Of a stretch of 64,000 nucleotides of DNA, positions 45,212 to 53,672 are shown piece after piece. Below the pieces are notes generated by a model. It did not search any database, was not told where the DNA came from, and saw nothing but the letters and a program-made list of their open reading frames with translations. The DNA is taken from contig JAJEGJ010000005.1 in assembly GCA_022819905.1 (NCBI GenBank), positions 1-64,000 of the forward strand, given 5' to 3'. Position numbers and translations under genes: made by a program. The DNA is from Alphaproteobacteria bacterium. Its GTDB lineage: Bacteria; Pseudomonadota; Alphaproteobacteria; TMED109. How positions within the stretch are numbered: the first letter of the stretch is position 1; every line of letters begins with the position of its first letter.

Positions 45212-47749
45212 TCAGATAGTATCACGACGGGCTGACGGCGTCGTCTTCACGTCGTGCACGTAGTTTCGGGTCGCCAGAAACTTGGCATAACCGGCGAACG
45301 CCGCGTCAACCCGGGCATGAGTCAGGCCGTAGTCTTCCAGGGTGTATCGGTGTCGAGTCTCCTGCCGCCGCCGTTCCGCCTGCTGATCCAGCCAGCAGGT
45401 CATCTCGTTCACGGCTGCTCCCGTGAGCGACCACCCGAACCGACCGTAGATGGCTTCCACCACTGCCATCGGATCGCGAACCAGTTCATGGTAGTTCACG
45501 TCGACCCAGCGTGATTCCAACTCCGGATGTGACTCCCGAAATCGGGTTCCCCGGTCCAGCATCCGGCTCATGAGCAACAACTGCTCGGCACCGACCTCGG
45601 AGCGGATAACCCGATCGCTGTTGAGCGAACGAATCCGTTCCACCAGGCTGTTCCACGATCCCATGAATTGCCTCGGCTCCCGATGGGTCTGAATGAACAG
45701 GGCGTCGGGATAGGTTGCCATCAAGGTATCAAGTTCCATCAAATGGAAGGGCATCTTGAGTAGCCACTGGCCACTGTGCTCCGGAAAGCGCTGCCGCCGC
45801 TGCCAGTTGAAGTGCTGCATGGTACGCCGATGGAAACCGTAGGCTTCCCTGCATCCACGTTCGGCTAGCCAGCGGGCGTACCCCGGAATAGGGAACTGGG
45901 CGAGGAAGACCCACGATGTGAAGGTCATTCGGAAGATCGGGTAATCCTCTTCCGGTTCATCCATATCGAAATCGTGAATCCCGGCGAACACTTCAGCGAA
46001 CCGAGAGGCACGGAATATTTCCTCTGTCCGTATTCGGCGGGGGTCTGCAGGGGTGCCGCCTATGCCAGCATAGTCGCCGTCCGGCAGCACCGGCTCGATG
46101 TACTCGTATTGCCGCAATGCCCAGAACCGCGGGTCTCTGGCCAACAGGCGATGGAGATACGTGGTGCCGGTACGGTTGATTCCGACAATGAATACCGGCC
46201 GGACAACGTTCTCGCGGTCGATTTCGGGGTGACGCAGCCGCTCGCCGGCGAGCGCCGCATTGCCGCGCAGGAAACGACTCAGGCTGTATACCGTATCGGC
46301 CAGCCTGTCCTGCTGCAGCCTGACTCCAGGCTCCTGCAAGGCCTGCACCAACTGCCCCAGACCCTCACGCATCCACGCGGGATACACGGACTCGAAAGCT
46401 GCCCCCTCGTCCCTCGCGTACTGTTCCGCCCGGCTGATCAGACCGTCGAAGTCAAGGCTGCTTTGATGAACTGTATATGGCCAATCCTCCCGGTGGGCCC
46501 GAATCCATCGATGGGAGCGTCGAAGCTTGGTCAGGGGGCCCATCCATTTGATGGGAATCGGACAGTCCTCGTGAATGGCGCGGTCGCACATCGGGAGCTG
46601 GTCCGCAGGCTTGTTCCTGCTGAACCAGTACTTCCCGAAATGGTCCAGCACCGCCCAGTGGCCATGCAGCGGTGATCGTTGACCATGGGCCTGACACGCG
46701 CGCTTGAATGCCTGGTAGGAAACCTCGGGCCAGTACAATCCGAAGTCCGCCGGTTCCAGGTCGTGGTGATCCAGTTCCGGATTGCAGCAGTGATAGATCG
46801 TGTAGCGCCGGCTCGCGTTCAGGGATATCGCCACGCAAATGCGGGCTACCGTGTCGACGACTTCATTGCTGGAGCGAAACGAGAACCCTTTCGGCATGAT
46901 TCCGATTTCACCGACCGCGGCCAGTATCTTTATTGACAGGTCATGTGCCGGCGTGTAGCCGCTACTTGACAGCCCGGTTTGCGGCAGGCGGAAAATTGCC
47001 AGCGGCATGCCGGCCTGCTGGGCAAACAGGAGGATTTGCTCGGATACCAGCTTGCTCCAGGGATAACCGAGCAAACCAATCGGGAACATCCGCTTCATGC
47101 AAGTCAGATCCGGTTGCATTTGATGCTGGATCCGACTTCGCTTGAACTCGTGTGCGAAGGAAAAGAAGTACTGCGGAAACACGCCCATCGAGGACGCGTA
47201 GTACAGGTACTTGTAGCGAGTCCGGAAGCACAGCTCTAGCACGTTACGAAGGCTGAGCGTGTTGACTTCACGGATGGCCTTGTAGGAAGAAGAGAGCGTG
47301 ATATCAGCGGCAAGATGATAGATCGCGTCGATCCGCCCGCACAGGGTGTCAAATTCGTTATCGTCAAGCCCGAATCGCGATAGCCCGATGTCGCCAGGGA
47401 TTGCACGGATCCGCGGTGCGAAATCATCATCCCAGATTTCCGCCTCGGACATCGCATGGCGGACACGGTCGAATCCGCGCTCCGAATCTTCCGCCCGAAC
47501 CAGGCAGTGCACGACCACACGGGAATCCTGCCGAAGAAGCTCGTACAGGAAAAAACGTCCAATGAACCCCGTAACGCCGGTGAGCAATACCTCTCGAACG
47601 TCCGTTGGATGAACTGCCGCAGACGGGGATTCCTCACTGATGACATCGTGGATAAACCGGCGCAGCGCGTTGACATCACTTTGGCAATCGGGCGGAAGTT
47701 CCCCCGCAAGCGGCGATACCGCCGTGTCCGCAACGGCATTGTCGGTCAT
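45212..47749 (-). CDS. thioester reductase-sulfotransferase fusion protein
   Basis: This 845-residue protein joins two enzymes. Residues ~52-400 are an NAD(P)H thioester reductase: GVTGFIGRF (58-66), IYHLAADI, and Tyr229/Lys233 in GYPWSKLVSE. Residues ~518-845 are a PAPS sulfotransferase: GINRTGTTYLHRLL (5'-phosphosulfate loop, 523-536), KMPFHLMELD, and THREPRQFMGSW (3'-phosphate site). It is downstream of a PKS and radical SAM gene, so it probably releases the polyketide as aldehyde/alcohol and sulfates it. The ATG at 47749 lies 35 bases after the radical SAM stop. Confidence 0.85.
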   Translation of the reverse strand: MTDNAVADTAVSPLAGELPPDCQSDVNALRRFIHDVISEESPSAAVHPTDVREVLLTGVTGFIGRFFLYELLRQDSRVVVHCLVRAEDSERGFDRVRHAMSEAEIWDDDFAPRIRAIPGDIGLSRFGLDDNEFDTLCGRIDAIYHLAADITLSSSYKAIREVNTLSLRNVLELCFRTRYKYLYYASSMGVFPQYFFSFAHEFKRSRIQHQMQPDLTCMKRMFPIGLLGYPWSKLVSEQILLFAQQAGMPLAIFRLPQTGLSSSGYTPAHDLSIKILAAVGEIGIMPKGFSFRSSNEVVDTVARICVAISLNASRRYTIYHCCNPELDHHDLEPADFGLYWPEVSYQAFKRACQAHGQRSPLHGHWAVLDHFGKYWFSRNKPADQLPMCDRAIHEDCPIPIKWMGPLTKLRRSHRWIRAHREDWPYTVHQSSLDFDGLISRAEQYARDEGAAFESVYPAWMREGLGQLVQALQEPGVRLQQDRLADTVYSLSRFLRGNAALAGERLRHPEIDRENVVRPVFIVGINRTGTTYLHRLLARDPRFWALRQYEYIEPVLPDGDYAGIGGTPADPRRIRTEEIFRASRFAEVFAGIHDFDMDEPEEDYPIFRMTFTSWVFLAQFPIPGYARWLAERGCREAYGFHRRTMQHFNWQRRQRFPEHSGQWLLKMPFHLMELDTLMATYPDALFIQTHREPRQFMGSWNSLVERIRSLNSDRVIRSEVGAEQLLLMSRMLDRGTRFRESHPELESRWVDVNYHELVRDPMAVVEAIYGRFGWSLTGAAVNEMTCWLDQQAERRRQETRHRYTLEDYGLTHARVDAAFAGYAKFLATRNYVHDVKTTPSARRDTI

Positions 47750-47784
47750 GCATTCGATCCCTGGATGTGCGGCCCGACGGTTCC

Positions 47785-49527
47785 TCAGGCGGCCGGCAGC
47801 TGCGCCTGCTGCGCAGCCTGCACGTTGATGGCCGTGCGGAAGGAGTCCAAGGCGGTGTCGATTCCATCGCTGTGGTAGCGGAAGTCGCCCGGGATCGACT
47901 TGTAACGGGTGTTCACGTCCGCAAACAGCCTCTGTCGCAGAACGTCCACGTGCTCCGGTTGTTCGGCACACGCCGCCGAGTCTTCTTTGAACGACTCCAG
48001 TTCCTCCGCCAGAAACTCCTTGAAGTCATGGATCGCGATTTGCTGACGGGTGATCTTCTCGAAGTGGTAACCCAATGCCGCCAGCCGGATGGCCTTTGGA
48101 AGCATCCTGGGATGCTTTCTCGAAACCTCCGCCACAAACTTCGTGTAGCCCGGGACCTGCTCCGGCGAGAGACGCCCGCGCACACCCATCAGATCCGTAA
48201 AGACCGAGTTCTTGCTCTTGGGTTTCTGCAGGTGCGGAACCGGCTTCAAGTGCTCGAACAGCGTCAGACAGCGCCTGAAATAATTCTCCAGTGTCGGATC
48301 GTAGAGCGTGGAGGTCACGCGCCCATATCCTTCGAGCAACGTACGGTGATCCAGTTCCGTCTTGAAGTTCAGGATGGTGGCCTGGGTCCCGATCGCCACG
48401 TCGAGCAGGCGACCTTCATCCTGAAGGCGCTTGTACATGTCCGTGCCCTTCAGTGCCGTCAGGAGATAGATCGGGGCGACGGGAATCCCGGCCGCCTGGA
48501 TGAACTCGATCTGGATGTCGAACACATTCTCGTCATCGCCGTCCAGGCCAAGGATGAAGCCTCCCTGCACCTGCATGCCCTTGCGCTGGATCCTCCGGAC
48601 TGCCTGAAACAGGAAGTTCTCTTCTTCCTTGCTGGTGTTCTGGGGTTTCTTGGTCTTGAGCAGGGCCTCGGGGTTGGGGGTTTCGATACCCAGGAACACG
48701 GTGTCGAAGCCGGCCAGGATCATGGCTTCCATCAGGTCGTCCATGCGCGCGAGATTCAGGCTTGCCTCGGTGCTCAGGAGGAACGGGTAACCGCGCGCCT
48801 GCTGCCATTCCGCCAGTACCGGCAGCAGGTTCATCGCGTCGCGTTTGTTGCCGATGAAGTTGTCGTCGACGAGGAACACGGGACCCCGCCAGCCGAGTTC
48901 GAACAGTGCGTCGAATTCACGCACCATCTGATCCGGTGACTTGGTCCGGGGCACCCGGCCGTAGAGCTTGGTGATGTCGCAAAACTCGCAATCGAATGGA
49001 CACCCGCGCGAGAACTGGACGCCCATCGAGTGGTAGCTCTTCATGTCGATGAGGTCGAAGCGCGGGATCGGCGTCCGGCTCACATCCGGTTTTCGCGGTT
49101 CCCGATACATCTTGCTCGGTGTGCCGTTCTCCAGGTCGCGCAGAAACTGGAGGAACGTCTCTTCAGCCTCGTCCAGGACGAAGTAATCGACTCCGTGGAT
49201 CTCATCGTGAAACGTGGTCGGATGCGGCCCCCCGGCCACGACCGGCACTCCTGCCCGGTTGCAGCGCTCGATGACCGTCTGGAGGGATACCCGCTGCACG
49301 ATCATCGTGGACGTGAACACCATGTCGGCCCATTCCAGGTCCGAATCGGTCAGGGGGTCCACGTTCATGTCCACGACGCGGAGGTTGTATTCCGGCGGAA
49401 ACAGCGCGGCGATGGTCAGGAGGCCGAGCGGCGGAAAGGCCGCCTTGATTCCCACGAGTTCCAGCGCGAAGTTCGCTCCCCAGTACGTAGGGGGGTGCTC
49501 CGGATAGACCAAGAGCGCGTTCCGCAT
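47785..49527 (-). CDS. cobalamin-binding radical SAM protein, DUF4070 type
   Basis: This 580-residue enzyme has a B12-binding-like domain (1-145; MRNALLVYPEHPP, FPPLGLLTIAAL, VAGGPHPTTF) and a radical SAM domain with Cys176, Cys180, Cys183 in RGCPFDCEFC. The C-terminal part fits DUF4070, as in hopanoid methylases HpnP/HpnR. The usual DxHxxG cobalamin motif is replaced by DMNVDPL, as in many DUF4070 members. In this cluster it likely methylates or rearranges an unactivated carbon of the polyketide. It begins 14 bases after the PKS stop. Confidence 0.88.
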   Translation of the reverse strand: MRNALLVYPEHPPTYWGANFALELVGIKAAFPPLGLLTIAALFPPEYNLRVVDMNVDPLTDSDLEWADMVFTSTMIVQRVSLQTVIERCNRAGVPVVAGGPHPTTFHDEIHGVDYFVLDEAEETFLQFLRDLENGTPSKMYREPRKPDVSRTPIPRFDLIDMKSYHSMGVQFSRGCPFDCEFCDITKLYGRVPRTKSPDQMVREFDALFELGWRGPVFLVDDNFIGNKRDAMNLLPVLAEWQQARGYPFLLSTEASLNLARMDDLMEAMILAGFDTVFLGIETPNPEALLKTKKPQNTSKEEENFLFQAVRRIQRKGMQVQGGFILGLDGDDENVFDIQIEFIQAAGIPVAPIYLLTALKGTDMYKRLQDEGRLLDVAIGTQATILNFKTELDHRTLLEGYGRVTSTLYDPTLENYFRRCLTLFEHLKPVPHLQKPKSKNSVFTDLMGVRGRLSPEQVPGYTKFVAEVSRKHPRMLPKAIRLAALGYHFEKITRQQIAIHDFKEFLAEELESFKEDSAACAEQPEHVDVLRQRLFADVNTRYKSIPGDFRYHSDGIDTALDSFRTAINVQAAQQAQLPAA

Positions 49528-49541
49528 GACCACGGTCCCCT

Positions 49542-52500
49542 CTATCCCGCCGCCTCGAGCCGTAACGGGGGCGATTCCGCTACAGCGACATCGGCGTCCT
49601 TGGGAAAGTGGTCCTCGGGCGCGCTGGCGAATTCCGACGGTGGCCGCTGCACGCATTCCGTGAAGACAGGCGACGTGTCCGCCGCCTCCCCTGTCGGCTC
49701 GTCGGACGAGATCTCTTCCTCTTCATCCTTTCCGTGGATGATTCCTTCCGCCAATGACTGCGCCGAGGCTGTCGTCATGAGTTCAAGCGCACTCACCCGG
49801 TAATTGAACTGCGTCTGGATAAATGTTCCCAGCTCGGCAACCGAGATCGAGGTGAGACCGAAGCTGGACAGCGGCTCTTCGACGCCGCCCTCGTCATGAC
49901 CGCACAGCTCCGCCACCTTCGCGGCGATTTGCGCCGCCACGCTCTCGAGAGTCTGTTCTCCGGTCACACCAGCCTCGAACGCATCCTGATTGCGCATCAG
50001 GCGCCCAATGCGCATGTAGTCCGGGAGATCTACCGTCCACGACGGGCGCTCGAACAACACCGAGACAAGATGATCCGAGTCGGCCATGGAGCGAAGCGCG
50101 AAGTCCAGATTGGAGATGGCGAAATCACTGCTGATTGCCGGCAGGCCGGCCGCCCGCATCATGCGGAGCACCGGCAGGCTGCGTGCGGCCATGCCGGCGT
50201 CGGCCACAGCGGCCATGTTGTACGACAGGCCCGGCAGGCCCTGCCGACGGCGGCTCGCCTCCAGACTGTCGAGAAACGCGTTGGCGGCGGCGTAGTTGAT
50301 CTGACCCGGGTTGCCCAGAACCGAGGCAGACGACGAAAACAGCACGAAATGATCGAGGGGGTGGTCCTTGGTGGCCCGGTGCAGGTGGAGCGCACCACGG
50401 GCCTTGGGGGCAAACACGTTGGCAAGCGACTCGGCTGAAAGATCGTCGAGCAGGCAGTCGTCGAGGGATCCGGCAAGATGGAACACGCCCTTGAGCGGCC
50501 GCTGGAGCTGGCCGATACAGCGCTGAACGTCTTCCTCGACCGATACGTCTCCCGCAACGAAGTCGAATTCGACATCTTCATCCATGTAGGCGAGTGCGCT
50601 GTGCCAGCGAATCCACTCGGCATCCCGTCCATGCTCCGGATTTCGGTCCATCAGGGTGAGGTGGCGCGCACCCAGTGCCGCAAGGTACGGCAGCAGGCGG
50701 CGGCCGAAGCCGCCCTGCCCGCCCGTCACGAGATAGGTCGCAGCGGGATCGAACAGCGGCCGCACGTCGGCGATCGGCGCGTCCAGCGTGCCGGAGCCCT
50801 GCGGCGCCCGCAGGACCAGCTTCCCCTGATGCCGGCCGGTCGTCATCAACCGCAGGGCCTTCGCAAAGTCCTCGTATGGAAATACCGTGACCGGCAATGG
50901 CGGCAAGGCGCCGCCTTCCATCAGGTCGAGACAGGCGATTGACAACTCCCGTGCCAGTGCGGGGTCATCCGCCATCAGCCGGTCCACATCGATGGCCGCG
51001 AACCGCAAGTTCTTGCGGAACACCCGCAGGCCGAGGTCGTGGTCGGCATAGATATCGACCTTGCCGATCTCGCACAGCCAGCCGCCGGGACGCAGCGCCT
51101 CGAGACACAAGTGGACATGACGTCCCGCCAGGGAGTTCAACACGACATCCACGCCATCTCCGTGGGTCGCCGCCATCAGTTCGTCGTGCCAGTCGAAACT
51201 GTGCGAATCAAAGGCTGCCCGCACACCAAGCGACCGCAGCTGCGCGCGCTTTTCCTCGGTTCCGGCAGTGGCGTAGATCTCCGCCCCCACATGCTTTGCC
51301 AAGGCGATGGCGGCCTGCCCCACTCCCCCCATCGCCGAATGGATCAGAACCCGCGCCCCCTTCCGCAAGCGGGCCAGATGGACCAGCGAGTAGTACGCGG
51401 TGACATAGACCGACAACGATGCCGCGGCCTCGTCCATGTTGATGGCGTCGGGCTTGCGGAACACGCGGTACTGGCTGGCCACCACGCGATTCGCGATGCA
51501 GCCGCCCTGGATGAAAGTTACCCGGTCTCCGACGCTGTGATCCTGGACAGCCGACCCGACACGGCGTATGACCCCGCTCCCTTCCATGCCGACCTCGTGC
51601 CCCAGGGCTGAGCGCTCGTACGCCAATGCCGGCAACAGCCCCAGCGTCACCATGATGTCGCGGAAGTTGAGTGCAGCGGCAGCGACGTCGATCTCAACGT
51701 CTTCCGGACCCAGCGGCGGGAGCTCGTACGTCTTCATCTCGAGGCCATTGATCTGCCCCGGATTGTCGAGCGTCAGGCGGTAGGTTGGCTGGGTGCCGGC
51801 GGGGATCCGTGCGTAGCGCTCCCGGAAACTGACCATTCGCGGCACCCAGATGTCATTCTTCCGCACTGCCAGTTCGCGTTCCCGCAAGTCGTGGTGCATC
51901 AGCCAGTGCAGTGTCTGGAGATCGTCTAGATCGCCCAGATCCACCAGACGGAAATCGAGTTTCGCCTCCTCATCGATTTCCACGGCCATGCTGCGGAGCG
52001 CTCCCCACAGCACGCTTCCACGCGGATCCTCCACATCGTGGACGGCACGGCATGTGATGACGGTCACTCGGCATCGGCCGTCCGCGTGCTCAATCCGGTA
52101 GGGGACCAGGGCCTGGACAAACGCGACGAAACGGTATGCCGCTCGCTCCCCTGTAGGGTCTTCCGGATCCTGACCGCAGAAGTAGTCGATCGCCTGCAAG
52201 TTCGCGGCTTCCGGCCAGTCCTCCAGCGCATGGAACTGACCGGCCTGCATCGCGTCTTCGGGGATCGTGTGCACCTTGTTCTGGGGCTCGAAGCACGCCG
52301 ACCAAGCCGATGCCCAGCTTTCGGGTTCGCCCAAGACCCAGCGGGGACTGCGGAGTGCGTCGGCATCAAGTTGTTTGCGGTCCAGACCGGGAGCTTGCAG
52401 CAGGGTGGCGCGCTCTCCGGCTCGAACCGTCTTCCAGCCGGGTCCGGCGGAAACGACGCTGCCATCGTCGTGCTCCACCAGCACCCAGGCACCGGGCACC

Positions 52501-53672
52501 GCCAAGTTCCGCACCGTTTCCCATTCGCTTAGCCCAAAGCCCGCGGCCTCCCGGTGGAGGAAGACGATTTCGGCCGCGCCCGGCCGCAGCAGGCCTGAGT
52601 CCAAGGCCGGGGAATCCGCCACGTCGAACGTCGCGAAGCGAAGCGGCACGTCACGCGCATGGAAGGCGTCGTAGAAACCCCGCGTGCTCTCTTCGCTGTC
52701 CCCCACGAGCCAGAATTCACTGTGCCCGGCAGCCTGTGCGAGGTCGGCAACGCATTGTTCAAGAATGGTTTCGTCCGGCTCTCTGGAGCCAGCGAATTCG
52801 ACGATGTGACAGGCGTAGCGCTCGCCCTTGTCCGGGTGTGTCAGCGCTGCGATTACGGTCGCGGGCTCCGGCTCCCCGCCCGGGAGCCTGTCGAGGAACT
52901 TCTGACCCGCAGGAAGCATCTTCGGCTGCCAGCGAATCTGGTGCTTGCTGTTCGGCAAGTCATTCCATCGCGGGTTAGACGTAAAGTACGTGTACTCGCC
53001 GATATGGGCGATGAGGTCACCGGTGTCGCCGTCGTAGAAGCTGATGCTGCCGCCCGATCGTTCGCCGCGCCGCACCGAGTACTGGCCCCGTTCGTTGGCG
53101 TTCATCCAGTCGTCGCTGGGCTTCGTGACATGGCAGGTAATGCGCGGGCCGGTGGGCCGGCGCAGATAGGTCACACGTTCCGCCCGCTGCGGGATCGCAA
53201 ACAGGTCGGCGGCGGTCAACAGGTGATACAGGAATATCTGCAGCCCGCCGTCGAGCAGAGGTGGACAGGTGACGTAGCCTTCCTCCATTCCTGTCGCCCA
53301 CAGCCCCTCGTCCATCTCGACGTCAAACAGGTAGGCCTTGGATACGCCGTCCACCAGGACGCGCTGGATCGTCCTGAAATACGGGCCGTACTGGAATGTC
53401 TCGCTCAGGACGGATTGCAGGCGCTCGTAGAAATTCTGGTTGTCAGCAAGAATTGACGCCTCGAAGCCTTCGGTATCGATGTCCGTCAGTCGCATCGGCA
53501 CGCTGAGCGTCGGATCGCTGCTCAGCACGCGCACCTTCCCGCGGCAGTGGACCTCGCTGCTGGCGTCGACGTCGTAGGAACGCGAGGAGATCGTGAACGT
53601 GAACTCCTCCGGATCCGTCGGGACCGGCTGCAGGGCCGTTTGCGGCTTACGGGCGCCTTGGGTACCGGACAC
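49542..53672 (-). CDS. type I PKS, downstream part: DH(C-term)-ER-KR-ACP
   Basis: This 1376-residue frame continues the PKS. Residues 1-265 complete DH, with the catalytic aspartate in CPPLLDGGLQ. A pseudo-KR structural region follows (~290-640). ER (~640-960) has LNFRDIMVTLG and a GGVGQAAIALAK nucleotide loop. KR (~985-1185) has TGGQGGFG, an LDD motif suggesting B-type stereochemistry, and NYAAANAFLD. ACP (~1240-1300) has GLTSISVAEL with the likely phosphopantetheine serine. A charged tail of ~75 residues ends it. The first codons were a reading-frame artefact; the true junction is near 53690. Confidence 0.88.
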   Translation of the reverse strand: MSGTQGARKPQTALQPVPTDPEEFTFTISSRSYDVDASSEVHCRGKVRVLSSDPTLSVPMRLTDIDTEGFEASILADNQNFYERLQSVLSETFQYGPYFRTIQRVLVDGVSKAYLFDVEMDEGLWATGMEEGYVTCPPLLDGGLQIFLYHLLTAADLFAIPQRAERVTYLRRPTGPRITCHVTKPSDDWMNANERGQYSVRRGERSGGSISFYDGDTGDLIAHIGEYTYFTSNPRWNDLPNSKHQIRWQPKMLPAGQKFLDRLPGGEPEPATVIAALTHPDKGERYACHIVEFAGSREPDETILEQCVADLAQAAGHSEFWLVGDSEESTRGFYDAFHARDVPLRFATFDVADSPALDSGLLRPGAAEIVFLHREAAGFGLSEWETVRNLAVPGAWVLVEHDDGSVVSAGPGWKTVRAGERATLLQAPGLDRKQLDADALRSPRWVLGEPESWASAWSACFEPQNKVHTIPEDAMQAGQFHALEDWPEAANLQAIDYFCGQDPEDPTGERAAYRFVAFVQALVPYRIEHADGRCRVTVITCRAVHDVEDPRGSVLWGALRSMAVEIDEEAKLDFRLVDLGDLDDLQTLHWLMHHDLRERELAVRKNDIWVPRMVSFRERYARIPAGTQPTYRLTLDNPGQINGLEMKTYELPPLGPEDVEIDVAAAALNFRDIMVTLGLLPALAYERSALGHEVGMEGSGVIRRVGSAVQDHSVGDRVTFIQGGCIANRVVASQYRVFRKPDAINMDEAAASLSVYVTAYYSLVHLARLRKGARVLIHSAMGGVGQAAIALAKHVGAEIYATAGTEEKRAQLRSLGVRAAFDSHSFDWHDELMAATHGDGVDVVLNSLAGRHVHLCLEALRPGGWLCEIGKVDIYADHDLGLRVFRKNLRFAAIDVDRLMADDPALARELSIACLDLMEGGALPPLPVTVFPYEDFAKALRLMTTGRHQGKLVLRAPQGSGTLDAPIADVRPLFDPAATYLVTGGQGGFGRRLLPYLAALGARHLTLMDRNPEHGRDAEWIRWHSALAYMDEDVEFDFVAGDVSVEEDVQRCIGQLQRPLKGVFHLAGSLDDCLLDDLSAESLANVFAPKARGALHLHRATKDHPLDHFVLFSSSASVLGNPGQINYAAANAFLDSLEASRRRQGLPGLSYNMAAVADAGMAARSLPVLRMMRAAGLPAISSDFAISNLDFALRSMADSDHLVSVLFERPSWTVDLPDYMRIGRLMRNQDAFEAGVTGEQTLESVAAQIAAKVAELCGHDEGGVEEPLSSFGLTSISVAELGTFIQTQFNYRVSALELMTTASAQSLAEGIIHGKDEEEEISSDEPTGEAADTSPVFTECVQRPPSEFASAPEDHFPKDADVAVAESPPLRLEAAG

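Noticed and set aside
47785-49527. Assigning the radical SAM gene as hopanoid methylase hpnP
   Set aside because: The fold matches DUF4070 enzymes generally, but it is inside a PKS cluster with no hopanoid genes nearby, so the specific name is not supported.
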